Assembly (NCBI GenBank): GCA_018004935.1
Contig: JAGNBF010000090.1
Span: forward strand, 1 to 33,138
Source: Chloroflexota bacterium
GTDB taxonomy: Bacteria > Chloroflexota > Anaerolineae > Promineifilales > Promineifilaceae
DNA length: 33,138 nt
Direction of reading: 5' to 3'
Position 1 is the stretch's first letter, and every line of letters starts with the position of its first letter. The position numbers and the translations under genes are program-made. Shown here piece after piece: positions 8,704-17,070 of the stretch. The notes beneath the pieces are model-generated. The model was not told where the DNA came from. It searched no databases and worked only from the letters and a program-made list of their open reading frames with translations.

Positions 8704-9234
8704 ATGGGGCAGAAACGTCAAAGTTTTCGTGAAAAAGATCGCCAGGAACTCGACGAGCGTATTATTGACATCGCCCGCGTAGCGAAAGTGATCAAGGGTG
8801 GTCGCCGTTTTGCCTTTCGTGTTGTTGTCGTTGTTGGCGATAACCGGGGTAATGTTGGGTTTGGCGTAGGTAAGGCCCGTGCTGTACCTGACGCAATTCG
8901 AAAAGGGATAGAAGCCGCTCGTAAGGCTATGCATCGTGTCCCTATGGTCAATACGACTATTCCCCACGAAATCGTGGGGCGTCACGGCTCTGCCGAGGTA
9001 TTGCTCATGCCAGCCGCACCTGGTACAGGTGTTATTGCGGGTGGGGCAGTGCGTGCCGTCATTGAAGCCGCCGGTTACAAAGACATTTTGTCTAAGTCAT
9101 TGGGTAGCAACAACACCCTCAATGTCATTTATGCCACGATGGATGGTCTCTCTAACCTGAAAAGTGTTCAGCAAGTGGCCCAGGCTCGGGGTAAAGATGT
9201 CAATGAAGTTGCGCCCTTTTGGAGTCGGAAGTAA
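8704..9234 (+). CDS. rpsE: 30S ribosomal protein S5
   Basis: The 176-residue product includes the S5 dsRNA-binding-like segment [18 protein letters not shown], then [19 protein letters not shown] and the [20 protein letters not shown] loop. S5 acts in decoding accuracy and mRNA unwinding with S3 and S4. AAGGAGAT precedes ATG 8704. The TAA stop shares its last A with the rpmD ATG, so the two are translationally coupled. Confidence 0.97.
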   Translation: MGQKRQSFREKDRQELDERIIDIARVAKVIKGGRRFAFRVVVVVGDNRGNVGFGVGKARAVPDAIRKGIEAARKAMHRVPMVNTTIPHEIVGRHGSAEVLLMPAAPGTGVIAGGAVRAVIEAAGYKDILSKSLGSNNTLNVIYATMDGLSNLKSVQQVAQARGKDVNEVAPFWSRK

Positions 9235-9416
9235 TGACTAAGTTACGCATCACCTACAGCAAAAGTGCTATTGGTTATAAAGAAGACCAAAAGCGAACCA
9301 TTAAAGCGCTGGGTTTTCGTAAATTGAATCAAACCGTGGAATTGGATGATACTCCAGCTATACGGGGTATGATCCACAAGGTTAACCACCTGGTTACTGT
9401 GGAAGAGGTGAAATAA
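9234..9416 (+). CDS. rpmD: 50S ribosomal protein L30
   Basis: This small gene of 60 residues begins [20 protein letters not shown] and contains [20 protein letters not shown], the bacterial L30 pattern. ATG 9234 overlaps the rpsE stop by one base and uses the GGAAG in the rpsE end. An in-frame Met at 9219 lies inside rpsE and is not preferred. rplO starts at the base after its stop, with no gap. Confidence 0.96.
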   Translation: MTKLRITYSKSAIGYKEDQKRTIKALGFRKLNQTVELDDTPAIRGMIHKVNHLVTVEEVK

Positions 9417-9869
9417 ATGAAACTGCACGATCTGCGCCCTGATCAAGGCTCACGTAAGAAGCGCAAGCGAGTAGGTCGTGGTATTAGTGCCGGGCAGGGA
9501 AAAACTGCCGGGCGCGGTACCAAAGGTCAGAATGCTCGTTCTGGGGGAGGCAAGGGCCTTTATTTTGAAGGGGGTCAATTACCCCTGGCCCGCCGTTTGC
9601 CTTACAAACGTGGTTTTACAAACAGACGTAAGGTCTATTACAACCCAGTTAATTTACGTGACCTGGAAGAATTAGAAGCTGGCACAGAAGTAGGTCCCGA
9701 ACTGTATGTGGCTTCGGGTGTTGTGCATAGGCTGGAAGATCCGGTGGTAATTCTTGGTGAAGGGAATGTAACTGTTGCCCTGAACGTGAAGGCACATCGT
9801 TTCTCAGCCTCGGCTCAAGAAAAGATCATTGCCGCTGGCGGAACCGTTGAAATTCTGCCGCTGGCCTGA
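9417..9869 (+). CDS. rplO: 50S ribosomal protein L15
   Basis: The 150-residue product has the L15 N-terminal arm [35 protein letters not shown], and LPYKRGFTN, followed by the globular domain ending [13 protein letters not shown]15 is a late-assembly 23S-binding protein. It directly abuts rpmD and precedes secY by 21 nt, the standard spc order. Confidence 0.97.
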   Translation: MKLHDLRPDQGSRKKRKRVGRGISAGQGKTAGRGTKGQNARSGGGKGLYFEGGQLPLARRLPYKRGFTNRRKVYYNPVNLRDLEELEAGTEVGPELYVASGVVHRLEDPVVILGEGNVTVALNVKAHRFSASAQEKIIAAGGTVEILPLA

Positions 9870-9890
9870 GGGCGGTGAGGGAGAAACAGA

Positions 9891-11255
9891 ATGATTGAGT
9901 CTGTGCGTAATGCCTTTGCCTTGCCTGATCTACGGCGTAAGATCCTGTTTACGGTTCTACTACTCGTAATCTATCGCCTGGTGGCCAATATTCCGGTACC
10001 AGGTGTTGATTTCCAGTTTTGGGATGCGCTCAATCAAGGCTCACAAACCTTTGGTTCTAACAATCTGTTGGGCGTGTTAAACCTTCTTTCGGGTGGGGCT
10101 GTTGGTAATTTCTCTGTGTTGGCGATGGGGGTATATCCGTATATTACGGCCTCCATCATTATTCAGTTGCTTACACCGGTGATTCCTTTTCTCCAGGAGA
10201 TGGATTCTGAAGGAGAATCTGGCCGGAATCGTAAGAACAAGATTACTTATTATCTGACAATCCCGTTGGCTATCTTGCAGGCGGTTGGTCAGATTAACTT
10301 GGTGGCTCTGAGTGTTGGGACTAGTGTCGCGGCAATTATGCCGAAATTTGGGTTTAGCTCAGCGGCGAACATTTTGCCTACTCTGGCTACTTTGTTGGCG
10401 ATGGTAGGCGGAACGATGTTCGCTATCTGGTTAGGCGAACTGATTACAGAGAACGGGATTGGTCAAGGTATTTCTTTGATCATCTTTAGTGGGATTATTT
10501 CCAATGTTCCCCAAAATTTGATCGGTATTGCCCAACTGGAGACGCAAGCACAGATTTTTGCCTGGATTTCGTTCATTCTTCTAACAGTTGTAACAATTTT
10601 CGTTATTGTTATTGTTCAGGAAGGGCAACGACGAATTCCAGTGCAATATGGGCGACGAGTTCGCGGCCGCAAGGTCTATCAGGGCCAAAGCACCCATATT
10701 CCTTTGCGAGTCAACTATGCGGGCATGATCCCGATTATCTTTGCTCAGTCCATTATGACGTTTCCTGGTCTGATTGCCAGCTTTTTCTTGCCTGAAGCCG
10801 GGGCTGAGGCCACTACCTTCATTCAGCGAGCGGCATCAGCCATTAATAATACTTTTGGTCAAGGACAAGGCTTTTTGTATTGGCTCATCTTTTTTCTGAT
10901 GGTATTTGCTTTCACCTTTTTCTATACGGATGTGATGGTGCAACAGCAAAAGTTACCAGAAATGCTCCAACGAAATGGGGGTTTTATTCCTGGTATTCGC
11001 CCTGGTAAGAAAACAGAGGAGTACATTACCAAAGTTGTGCGTCGTATTACTTTTGTAGGGGCGTTATTCCTGGCCTCGGTTGCGGTTTTGCCTGGTATTA
11101 TGTCGGGCATCGGTATTTTGTTAAATATCGATCAGCTGGATCGAAGCGCACAGGTCATCAGTGGTTCCGGGCTTATCATTATCGTTGGTGTCATTATTGA
11201 CACAATGCGACAACTAGAAGCTCAACTCTTGATGCGTCACTATGAAGGTTTCTAG
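9891..11255 (+). CDS. secY: Preprotein translocase subunit SecY
   Basis: The 454-residue protein forms the channel of the Sec translocon in the inner membrane. It starts MIESVRNAFALPDLRRKILF and has about ten hydrophobic segments. The plug and lateral-gate regions (LGVLNLLSGGAVGNFSVLAM, GVYPYITASIIIQLLTPVIP) and the cytoplasmic loop (GQRRIPVQYGRR, then VNYAGMIPIIFAQS) match SecY. GAGGGAGAA precedes the ATG. A GCGGCCGC octamer (10663) lies in the cytoplasmic loop codons VRGRK. SecE and SecG are not in the window. Confidence 0.97.
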   Translation: MIESVRNAFALPDLRRKILFTVLLLVIYRLVANIPVPGVDFQFWDALNQGSQTFGSNNLLGVLNLLSGGAVGNFSVLAMGVYPYITASIIIQLLTPVIPFLQEMDSEGESGRNRKNKITYYLTIPLAILQAVGQINLVALSVGTSVAAIMPKFGFSSAANILPTLATLLAMVGGTMFAIWLGELITENGIGQGISLIIFSGIISNVPQNLIGIAQLETQAQIFAWISFILLTVVTIFVIVIVQEGQRRIPVQYGRRVRGRKVYQGQSTHIPLRVNYAGMIPIIFAQSIMTFPGLIASFFLPEAGAEATTFIQRAASAINNTFGQGQGFLYWLIFFLMVFAFTFFYTDVMVQQQKLPEMLQRNGGFIPGIRPGKKTEEYITKVVRRITFVGALFLASVAVLPGIMSGIGILLNIDQLDRSAQVISGSGLIIIVGVIIDTMRQLEAQLLMRHYEGF

Positions 11256-11275
11256 GTAATACCCCATTGTTGCCC

Positions 11276-11312
11276 GTCAGTAACGCTACTTGTTCTGTGT
11301 ACGTTTACTGAC
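11276..11312 (+). promoter_or_regulatory. Stem-loop in the secY-adk gap
   Basis: GTCAGTAACG (11276-11285) pairs with CGTTTACTGAC (11302-11312) with one bulged base, loop of 16 nt. No T tract follows, so it is more likely a processing or regulatory structure than a terminator. It ends about 10 nt before the adk start and could mask initiation there. Confidence 0.4.
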
Positions 11313-11322
11313 TCTTGTACTT

Positions 11323-11901
11323 ATGCAAAAAACCTACATTGTACTCATGGGTGCTCCAGGAGCTGGTAAAGGAACGCAAGCGAAGCGTTTGCAAGAGGCT
11401 CTTAATTTGCCCCAAGTGGCTACAGGTGATCTGTTTCGTTATAACTTGAAACAGCAAACAGAATTAGGTTTGTTGGCCAAGAAATATATGGATGCTGGAG
11501 AGTTAGTGCCTGATTCCGTGACTATTGCAATGGTACGGGAGCGCTTGTCCCATGCTGATTGTGCCCGAGGGGCCATTTTGGATGGGTTTCCCCGTAATCC
11601 TATGCAAGCGGAAACATTAGATGCGTTGCTAGGTGAATTTAGCGGCCGCGTCATTCTTGTTCCGTATATTCATGTGGGTCAGGAAGAACTGGTCCGTCGC
11701 TTGCTTAAACGCGCTGAATTAGAAGGTCGTTCTGATGATAATGAAGAAACAGTACGTACCCGGATGCGTGTTTATCAACAACAGACAGAACCTTTACTTG
11801 CCTATTACCGTAACAAAAACCTTTTGGTAGAAATAAACGGTGAACAGGGTGTTGAAGAGGTTTACGCTGATCTCCGGCAAGCCATTGATGAAGTGGCATG
11901 A
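11323..11901 (+). CDS. adk: Adenylate kinase (short-LID type)
   Basis: The 192-residue product converts ATP + AMP to 2 ADP. It has the P-loop GAPGAGKGTQAKRL at residues ~9-22, the AMP-binding TGDLFR, and DGFPRNPMQAE. The LID is the short form: LLKRAELEGRSDDNEETV has no zinc-finger insertion, giving 192 rather than ~214 residues. ATG 11323 is chosen because homology begins there; no clear Shine-Dalgarno is visible for it or for the in-frame codon at 11290. Its stop overlaps the map start by 4 nt (ATGA). Confidence 0.95.
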   Translation: MQKTYIVLMGAPGAGKGTQAKRLQEALNLPQVATGDLFRYNLKQQTELGLLAKKYMDAGELVPDSVTIAMVRERLSHADCARGAILDGFPRNPMQAETLDALLGEFSGRVILVPYIHVGQEELVRRLLKRAELEGRSDDNEETVRTRMRVYQQQTEPLLAYYRNKNLLVEINGEQGVEEVYADLRQAIDEVA

Positions 11902-12662
11902 TTATCCTTAAGTCAAAAAAAGAACTGGACCTCATGCGCCAGGCCGGACGAATCAACGCGCAGGTATTAGAAACTGTTCGTGAAGCTGTTCGTCCTGGGA
12001 TAACCACCATAGAGTTGAATGCTGTGGCTGAACAGGTGCAAGTCAGACTTGGCGCAGAACCGGTTTTTAAAGGATATACTTACGGCGATAAAAAACCCCC
12101 TTTTCCAACGACGATCACGGCCTGTATCAATGAAGAATTAGTTCATGGGATACCTGGTTCGCGACAGTTACAAGAAGGGGATTTGCTAAGTATAGATTGT
12201 GCCAGCCGTTACCAGGGATATATCGGTGATTCAGCATTTAGTGTGATGGTGGGCCAGGCTACCTCAGAAACAGAACGCTTGTTAGCAGTAACAGAACGGG
12301 CGTTATATGTGGGAATAGAGAATGTGGTAGCTGGTAATCGTGTGGGTGATATTGCGGCCGCGATACAGCAATATGTAGAAGCCAATGGGTTCAATGTTGT
12401 GCGCGGGTATGGTGGTCATGGCGTAGGTCGTACCATGCACGAAGATCCCCACATACCCAATTATGGTATACCTGGTAAAGGGCCTTTGTTGCGTCAGGCA
12501 ATGACATTCGCAATTGAGCCTATGGTGTTACAGGGAAACCATGAGGTCATTACATTAGCTGATCAGTGGACTGTTATTGCTAAGGATCGGAAGTTGACGG
12601 CTCATTTTGAACACACGGTCGTTGTTACCGATAACGGTCCAGAAATCTTGACATGTTTGTAG
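11898..12662 (+). CDS. map: Methionine aminopeptidase, type I
   Basis: The 254-residue enzyme removes N-terminal Met from nascent proteins. The five metal ligands are legible: D in LSIDCASRYQGYIGDSAF (two Asp), H in GYGGHGVGRTMHEDPH, E in AIEPMV, and E in the C-terminal stretch HFEHTVVVTDNGPEIL replaced contextually by the final NGPEIL. CINEELVHGIPG carries the substrate-contact His. A GCGGCCGC octamer (12354) encodes IAAAIQQ. The gene is coupled to adk by a 4-nt overlap. infA, expected next, is missing. Confidence 0.96.
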   Translation: MIILKSKKELDLMRQAGRINAQVLETVREAVRPGITTIELNAVAEQVQVRLGAEPVFKGYTYGDKKPPFPTTITACINEELVHGIPGSRQLQEGDLLSIDCASRYQGYIGDSAFSVMVGQATSETERLLAVTERALYVGIENVVAGNRVGDIAAAIQQYVEANGFNVVRGYGGHGVGRTMHEDPHIPNYGIPGKGPLLRQAMTFAIEPMVLQGNHEVITLADQWTVIAKDRKLTAHFEHTVVVTDNGPEILTCL

Positions 12663-12740
12663 CTAAGTGAATCGTCGTTATCGGTCAATTGTTTCGTTCG
12701 TATGACCTGCGGCGGTTACTGAATGAGAGGAGTCAACATC

Positions 12741-12854
12741 ATGAAAGTGACACCATCTATCAAGAAACGTTGTCCTAAGTGCAAAATCATTCGTCGGAAT
12801 GGTATATTGCGCGTTATTTGCAAAGACCCTAACCACAAACAGCGTCAGGGTTAA
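12741..12854 (+). CDS. rpmJ: 50S ribosomal protein L36
   Basis: A 37-residue gene too short for most ORF filters. It begins [20 protein letters not shown] and ends [15 protein letters not shown]. The zinc ligands C11, C14, C27 and H32 of the C+ form of L36 are all present. AGAGGAG lies 7-13 nt upstream of ATG 12741. L36 is the smallest 50S protein and stabilises 23S rRNA. It follows map after 78 nt, with no infA between. Confidence 0.95.
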   Translation: MKVTPSIKKRCPKCKIIRRNGILRVICKDPNHKQRQG

Positions 12855-12873
12855 TGTTGTGCCGAAAAAAGAC

Positions 12874-12901
12874 TTGGCTCTCTGGAGTAACTGTGTATAA
12901 T
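12874..12901 (+). promoter_or_regulatory. Candidate sigma-70-type promoter for the alpha block
   Basis: TTGGCT (12874-12879) and a perfect TATAAT (12896-12901) are separated by 16 nt, with TGTG just before the -10 box. They lie in the 99-nt gap between rpmJ and rpsM, which begins 53 nt after the -10 box. This could give rpsM-rpsK-rpsD-rpoA-rplQ a separate start of transcription. Inference from consensus only. Confidence 0.6.
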
Positions 12902-12953
12902 AGAGCGGTTGCTTTTTAGGGGTCAATCCCAGAGAAGATTACAAGAGGAAAGT

Positions 12954-13337
12954 ATGGCTCGTATTGCAGGTGTTGACATTCCCCGGAACAAACGGGTGGA
13001 AATAGCATTGACTTACATTTACGGGATTGGGCGGCCTACCAGCCATGGTATCCTGGCAAAGGCTAACATCAACCCTGATACCCGTGTGCGCGATTTATCA
13101 GAATCTGAAATCGCCGAACTGCGCCGTGTCATTGGACGTGATCTTGTGGTGGAAGGTGATTTGCGCCGCGAGGTTTCTCTAAACATTAAGCGGCTCACCG
13201 AAATTGGTTGTTACCGGGGATTGCGCCATCGTCGTCATCTGCCTGTGCATGGGCAACGGACACGGACAAACGCTCGGACTCGTAAAGGCCCTAAGAAAAC
13301 AGTGGCCGGTCGTGGGCGGCGTAAGGGCGGTAAGTAA
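12954..13337 (+). CDS. rpsM: 30S ribosomal protein S13
   Basis: The 127-residue product starts [20 protein letters not shown] and has the helix-two-turn-helix region [14 protein letters not shown], then [19 protein letters not shown] and [13 protein letters not shown]13 bridges the 30S head to the 50S and contacts P-site tRNA. AGAGGAAAG precedes ATG 12954. An in-frame extension to 12909 overlaps the likely promoter and lacks homology. Confidence 0.97.
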   Translation: MARIAGVDIPRNKRVEIALTYIYGIGRPTSHGILAKANINPDTRVRDLSESEIAELRRVIGRDLVVEGDLRREVSLNIKRLTEIGCYRGLRHRRHLPVHGQRTRTNARTRKGPKKTVAGRGRRKGGK

Positions 13338-13349
13338 TACCTGTAGACG

Positions 13350-13412
13350 GATTTGTGGTTAGCCCTGGGTAATGTCTTGTAAAAGAGATCAGGGCTAACC
13401 TGTGAAGTCCGC
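13350..13412 (+). promoter_or_regulatory. Large stem-loop between rpsM and rpsK
   Basis: GGTTAGCCCTG (13357-13367) pairs perfectly with CAGGGCTAACC (13390-13400). The flanks CGGATTT and AAGTCCG extend the stem after a small internal loop. It fills most of the 94-nt gap and ends about 20 nt before the rpsK ATG. No T tract follows. Such structures in alpha operons can be autogenous control sites for S4; the link here is inference. Confidence 0.55.
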
Positions 13413-13431
13413 GTAAGATGAAGAGGATATT

Positions 13432-13827
13432 ATGGGACGTAGACGACAAGCACAGGCAACGCGTAAAAAGATTAAGCGATTTGTGTCTGAAGGGCAGGTG
13501 CATATCTTTGCCACCTTCAATAACACTATTGTGACGATGACAGACAAACAAGGAAATACTATTTGTTGGGCTAGTGCCGGTAACTCCGGGTTTAAAGGCT
13601 CACGCAAGAGTACTCCTTATGCGGCACGTATGGCAAGCCAGGGTGCCTGCCGGACGGCACAAGATGCCGGTATGCAAGAGGTGGAGATTGTTGTGAAAGG
13701 TGCTGGGCCAGGGCGCGAACAGGCGATCCGGGCCGTGCAAGCCGCTGGTTTGCGTATCCGCTCCATTCAGGATATCACACCTGTACCCCATAACGGTTGT
13801 CGCCCCAAGAAACGGCGTCGCAATTAG
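13432..13827 (+). CDS. rpsK: 30S ribosomal protein S11
   Basis: The 131-residue product has the S11 landmarks [48 protein letters not shown] and [18 protein letters not shown]11 lies in the 30S platform next to the Shine-Dalgarno helix. The N terminus is slightly extended and basic ([16 protein letters not shown]). A 125-nt gap with a terminator-like hairpin follows. Confidence 0.97.
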   Translation: MGRRRQAQATRKKIKRFVSEGQVHIFATFNNTIVTMTDKQGNTICWASAGNSGFKGSRKSTPYAARMASQGACRTAQDAGMQEVEIVVKGAGPGREQAIRAVQAAGLRIRSIQDITPVPHNGCRPKKRRRN

Positions 13828-13895
13828 ACGGTTAAAAATTGGTATTCATGGGAGAGGGAAGAAGGGTTGCCACACCTGTAAACCTCTCTCTTATC

Positions 13896-13925
13896 AAACT
13901 TCCCCGATTGGGGAAGTTTTGTTGA
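13896..13925 (+). terminator. Terminator-like hairpin between rpsK and rpsD
   Basis: AAACTTCCCC pairs with GGGGAAGTTT around the loop GATT (13897-13920), followed by TGTTG. The stem is strong but the T tract is short, so it may be a partial terminator or attenuator that sets the ratio of upstream to downstream genes. It ends about 30 nt before the rpsD start, where an S4-controlled site would be expected. Confidence 0.55.
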
Positions 13926-13952
13926 TCTTAATCTGTGTAGGAGGTAAGTAAG

Positions 13953-14597
13953 TTGGCAAGACATATCGGTCCCGTTTGCAGGCTTTGCCGCCGTGAAGGT
14001 GAAAAGCTATTTTTGAAAGGGTCGCGGTGTATGTCGCCCAAGTGTGCCGTTGAACGACGGGGTTATCCACCTGGGCAACATGGTAAGGAAAATCAATTCC
14101 GTCGCGGCCGCGCTTCTGACTATCTCACCCAGTTACGTGAGAAGCAGAAAGCACGTCGTATCTATGGTGTCTTTGAACGGCAATTCAGCCGTTACTTCGA
14201 TAAAGCGGAACGGATACCAGGTCTCACTGGTGCAAACCTTTTGGCTCTGCTGGAGCGACGTTTGGACAATGTCATTTATCGCATGGGTTTTGCGGAATCT
14301 CGTCCTCAGGCGCGCCAAATCGTCTCTCATGGTCACATTTTGCTGAATGGTCGTAAAACGGACGTGCCTTCAGCCTTGGTGCGCCCCGGCGACAAAATTA
14401 CAGTACGCCCAGAGAGTATGAAACGGACTTTTTTCAAGGGGTTGCGCCAGGAATTGGATGATCGGCGGGTACATGTACCGCGCTGGATCTCTCTGGACCC
14501 GAAGAATATCTCGGCGACTGTCCTCAACCTGCCCGCTCGTGATGACATTGATGTGTCTTTGAACGAACAGCTGATTGTTGAGTATTACTCCCGATAA
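13953..14597 (+). CDS. rpsD: 30S ribosomal protein S4 (TTG start)
   Basis: The 214-residue product begins [20 protein letters not shown] with the Cys-rich N-terminal zinc motif (C9, C12, C26, C31: CRLCRREG, then SRCMSPKC). The S4 RNA-binding domain [18 protein letters not shown] and [15 protein letters not shown] follows. TTG 13953 is chosen because homology starts there and GTAGGAGG is 8 nt upstream. S4 nucleates 30S assembly. A GCGGCCGC octamer (14104) encodes RRGRASD. Confidence 0.96.
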   Translation: MARHIGPVCRLCRREGEKLFLKGSRCMSPKCAVERRGYPPGQHGKENQFRRGRASDYLTQLREKQKARRIYGVFERQFSRYFDKAERIPGLTGANLLALLERRLDNVIYRMGFAESRPQARQIVSHGHILLNGRKTDVPSALVRPGDKITVRPESMKRTFFKGLRQELDDRRVHVPRWISLDPKNISATVLNLPARDDIDVSLNEQLIVEYYSR

Positions 14598-14612
14598 CCT
14601 TTTGCGGCCGCG

Positions 14613-14630
14613 AACCGGCTTTGGCCGGTT
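14613..14630 (+). promoter_or_regulatory. Short stem-loop upstream of rpoA
   Basis: AACCGGC pairs with GCCGGTT around TTTG in the 80-nt rpsD-rpoA gap, directly after an intergenic GCGGCCGC octamer (14604). No T run follows at once, so termination is unlikely. Function unknown. Confidence 0.35.
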
Positions 14631-14677
14631 GGTGGCCTTTTGGTTTATCTGGTTTGTAAAACGAAGAGGGGTCTGCC

Positions 14678-15634
14678 TTGGCTATCAATAATCTGGTCTT
14701 ACCCAAAATCGAAAGTTCGGCCATGTCACGCAAATATGGCCGGTTTGTGATTGGGCCCTTGGAACGCGGTTATGGCACCACGTTAGGGAACTCCCTGCGA
14801 CGTGTGTTGCTTTCATCTTTGCCCGGTGCGGCGATTACATCTATCCGCGTGACTGATGTGTCCCACGAATTTTCTGCCGTCCCTTATGTCCGTGAAGACA
14901 TGATGCAGTTGATCTTACAGGTGAAACAGATTCGCCTAAAATTGCATGACACGGATGTAGGCCGGATGCGTCTAGAAGTCCACGGTGCGGGCACGGTCAC
15001 TGCCGCTGACCTGGTAACACCGCCGGAAGTGGAAATTATTAATCCTGACCTCTATCTGTTTACTGTTGACTCGGATGAGGCTTTCTTAGAAATCGAAATG
15101 ACCGTGGAAACCGGTCGAGGTTACTCCTCGGCAGATGAACGCGGCCGCTTGCCCATCGGTGAATTACCGGTGGATGCTATCTTTAGCCCGGTTGTTCGTG
15201 TAAGTTATGAAGTGGAGAAAACACGGGTGGGCCAGGTAGCAAATTATGATCTGTTGACGCTAGAAATTTGGACCGATGGTACCCTTCGGCCCGAAGAGGC
15301 CTTGGCACAGGCTTCGCAGATTCTTATGCAACAGTTGCGGCCGATTGCTGGGGTGAGTGAAGAAAGTCTGCTCCCTGTAGCGGAAGAAAAGAAAGAGGAA
15401 ACCATCACGAATGAAGCCTATGATACGCCCATTGAACATCTAGATCTCAGTGTGCGTGTCTTCAATTCCCTGAAGCGTACTGGTATCACCAAAGTCGGTG
15501 AAATGCTGGAAATGCTGGGTCGGGGTGAAGAAACCATGTTAGCGATTCGTAATTTTGGGGAAAAATCTCTGGATGAACTGAAGTCGCAACTGCGAGCAAA
15601 AGGCTTCTTGAAGGATGAGGAGTTGTTTGGCTGA
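14678..15634 (+). CDS. rpoA: RNA polymerase alpha subunit (TTG start)
   Basis: The 318-residue product has the dimerising N-terminal domain (YGRFVIGPLERGYGTTLGNS, LRRVLLSSLPGAAITS) up to about residue 235. A short Glu/Lys linker leads to the C-terminal domain (LDLSVRVFNSLKRTGITKVG, NFGEKSLDELKSQL) that contacts UP elements and activators. TTG 14678 follows GAGGGG; homology starts with VLPKIE. It ends DEELFG. A GCGGCCGC octamer lies at 15141 (ERGRLP). Confidence 0.96.
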   Translation: MAINNLVLPKIESSAMSRKYGRFVIGPLERGYGTTLGNSLRRVLLSSLPGAAITSIRVTDVSHEFSAVPYVREDMMQLILQVKQIRLKLHDTDVGRMRLEVHGAGTVTAADLVTPPEVEIINPDLYLFTVDSDEAFLEIEMTVETGRGYSSADERGRLPIGELPVDAIFSPVVRVSYEVEKTRVGQVANYDLLTLEIWTDGTLRPEEALAQASQILMQQLRPIAGVSEESLLPVAEEKKEETITNEAYDTPIEHLDLSVRVFNSLKRTGITKVGEMLEMLGRGEETMLAIRNFGEKSLDELKSQLRAKGFLKDEELFG

Positions 15635-15644
15635 TAACGTCGTT

Positions 15645-15702
15645 CGTATTCCGTATGCCGTATGCCTGAAGATGACAAACGCAATACGTGATACGCAATA
15701 CG
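15645..15702 (+). repeat. Seven-base tandem units in inverted arms, rpoA-rplQ gap
   Basis: The left arm holds three heptamers (CGTATTC, CGTATGC, CGTATGC; 15645-15665). The right arm (15679-15702) holds ACGCAAT, ACGTGAT, ACGCAAT, ACG. The arms are largely complementary and would form an imperfect hairpin. No T tract follows. This pattern of iterated 7-8-mers forming palindromes recurs at 25351-25421 and 27852-27926 with other unit sequences. Confidence 0.7.
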
Positions 15703-15717
15703 TTTTGAGGAAGCACG

Positions 15718-16158
15718 ATGCGACATAGAGTACATGGTTATCGTCTGGGCCGGGATATGGCCCACCGACGTGCCTTACGTGAAAACCTGGTAGCGGATCT
15801 TCTTTGTTATGAAAAGATTGTTACTACGGAAGCGAAGGCGCGGATGTTGCGGCCGCTGGCCGAAAAAATGATTACCTTAGCGAAACGTGGCCTGGTCAAG
15901 AAGGCGCAGAATCCGGCAAGTGAAGTGCATGCTCGTCGTCTTGCGGCCGCACGCTTACCCCGTTTCCGCACTTTTGAAAATGAAGAAGGGGAAACCCAGC
16001 AGGTAGATGTGGTGCAACGTCTGTTTAATGATGTGGCCCCTCGTTATATGGAACGCCCTGGTGGTTATACCCGCATGATCAAACTTGGCCAGCGCAATGG
16101 TGACAATGCTTATATGGCAGTTGTTATGCTGGTCAAAGATGATGACAAGAAGAAGTAA
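15718..16158 (+). CDS. rplQ: 50S ribosomal protein L17
   Basis: The 146-residue product starts MRHRVHGYRLGRDMAHRRAL and continues RENLVADLLCYEKIVTTEAK, the L17 consensus. The C-terminal part is ~25 residues longer than the ~120 of E. coli L17 (ends MAVVMLVKDDDKKK). L17 sits by the tunnel exit. Two GCGGCCGC octamers (15849, 15943) encode LRPLAEK and LAAARLP in different frames. The ATG follows GAGGAAGC. Confidence 0.96.
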   Translation: MRHRVHGYRLGRDMAHRRALRENLVADLLCYEKIVTTEAKARMLRPLAEKMITLAKRGLVKKAQNPASEVHARRLAAARLPRFRTFENEEGETQQVDVVQRLFNDVAPRYMERPGGYTRMIKLGQRNGDNAYMAVVMLVKDDDKKK

Positions 16159-16265
16159 GTTCGTTTCACGAGTATCCCTTTTTTCTACTCTCCCGAGACT
16201 GATTGGGAATGTGTAGGAACAAGATTGGACTCTGGGAACGCTGATGCACCTTAACTGAGGCACAA

Positions 16266-16997
16266 TTGCGTTACCGGGCGCAGATTGAATACGACGGCAC
16301 AGCTTATTTTGGCTTTCAACGGCAACGGGATGACCAGCCGACTATTCAAGGTGAGTTGGAAACTGCGCTCGGACGGCTAAGTGGGGAAAAAGTTACGGTT
16401 CTTGGAGCAGGACGAACGGATAGTGGCGTTCATGCCTGGGGCCAAGTAGTGGCTTTTAACCTGGAATGGCGACATGGTGAAGACGCCTTGTTACGGGCGC
16501 TGAATGCCCATTTGCCGCCGGATATCGCTGTACAAAATATTGTTGTCGCGGCCGCAGACTTCCACCCCCGTTACGCGGCCAGAAGACGCGCTTATGAGTA
16601 CATCGTTTTCAATGCCCCGATACGCAGTGCCCTACGACGGCAAAAAGTCTGGCAGGTGAGTTGGCCTTTGGATGTAGAGCGAATGAATATTGCGGCCGCG
16701 ATGCTTATTGGTACGCACAATTTCGCTACCTTTGGTCAACCCCCAGAAGGGGAAAACTGTACCCGTCATGTGTACCAGGCTGAATGGCAACGGCAAAGAG
16801 ATGAACTCATCTTCACCATCGAAGCCAACGCTTTTTTGTATCGGATGGTACGTAGTATTGTCGGAACCCTGGTGGAAGTAGGCAGTGGCAAATGGACAAC
16901 GGAGCAATTTGCTCAGGCGTTTGAGGCCACTGATCGCAGTCAGGCAGGCACAACGGCCCCAGCCCACGGTCTCTTCTTGTTGTCGGTAACTTATTGA
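16266..16997 (+). CDS. truA: tRNA pseudouridine(38-40) synthase TruA (TTG start)
   Basis: The 243-residue enzyme isomerises uridines 38-40 of the tRNA anticodon stem. The catalytic Asp is in GAGRTDSGVHAWGQVVAF, near residue 53. It begins MRYRAQIEYDGTAYFGFQRQ and ends with the conserved FLYRMVRSIVGTLVEVGSG and GLFLLSVTY. TTG 16266 follows GAGG at 16256-16259. Two GCGGCCGC octamers (16548, 16692) both encode AAA. The order rplQ-truA-rplM-rpsI is common in bacteria. Confidence 0.96.
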   Translation: MRYRAQIEYDGTAYFGFQRQRDDQPTIQGELETALGRLSGEKVTVLGAGRTDSGVHAWGQVVAFNLEWRHGEDALLRALNAHLPPDIAVQNIVVAAADFHPRYAARRRAYEYIVFNAPIRSALRRQKVWQVSWPLDVERMNIAAAMLIGTHNFATFGQPPEGENCTRHVYQAEWQRQRDELIFTIEANAFLYRMVRSIVGTLVEVGSGKWTTEQFAQAFEATDRSQAGTTAPAHGLFLLSVTY

Positions 16998-17030
16998 TCA
17001 ATAATCTGCGCCATCTGTAGATTGTTTTTC

Positions 17031-17048
17031 CAGCCTGATGAAAGGCTG
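17031..17048 (+). promoter_or_regulatory. Stem-loop in the rplM leader
   Basis: CAGCC pairs with GGCTG around TGATGAAA, preceded by a T-rich stretch and ending about 20 nt before the rplM ATG. It may be part of an L13 leader; no known motif can be confirmed by eye. Confidence 0.3.
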
Positions 17049-17070
17049 AATTGGTGAAGGAGAAGCGCAC

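Noticed and set aside
13700-13951. Second open frame over the end of rpsK and the following gap
   Set aside because: It is a shadow of rpsK in another frame and runs through the terminator-like hairpin; no homology.
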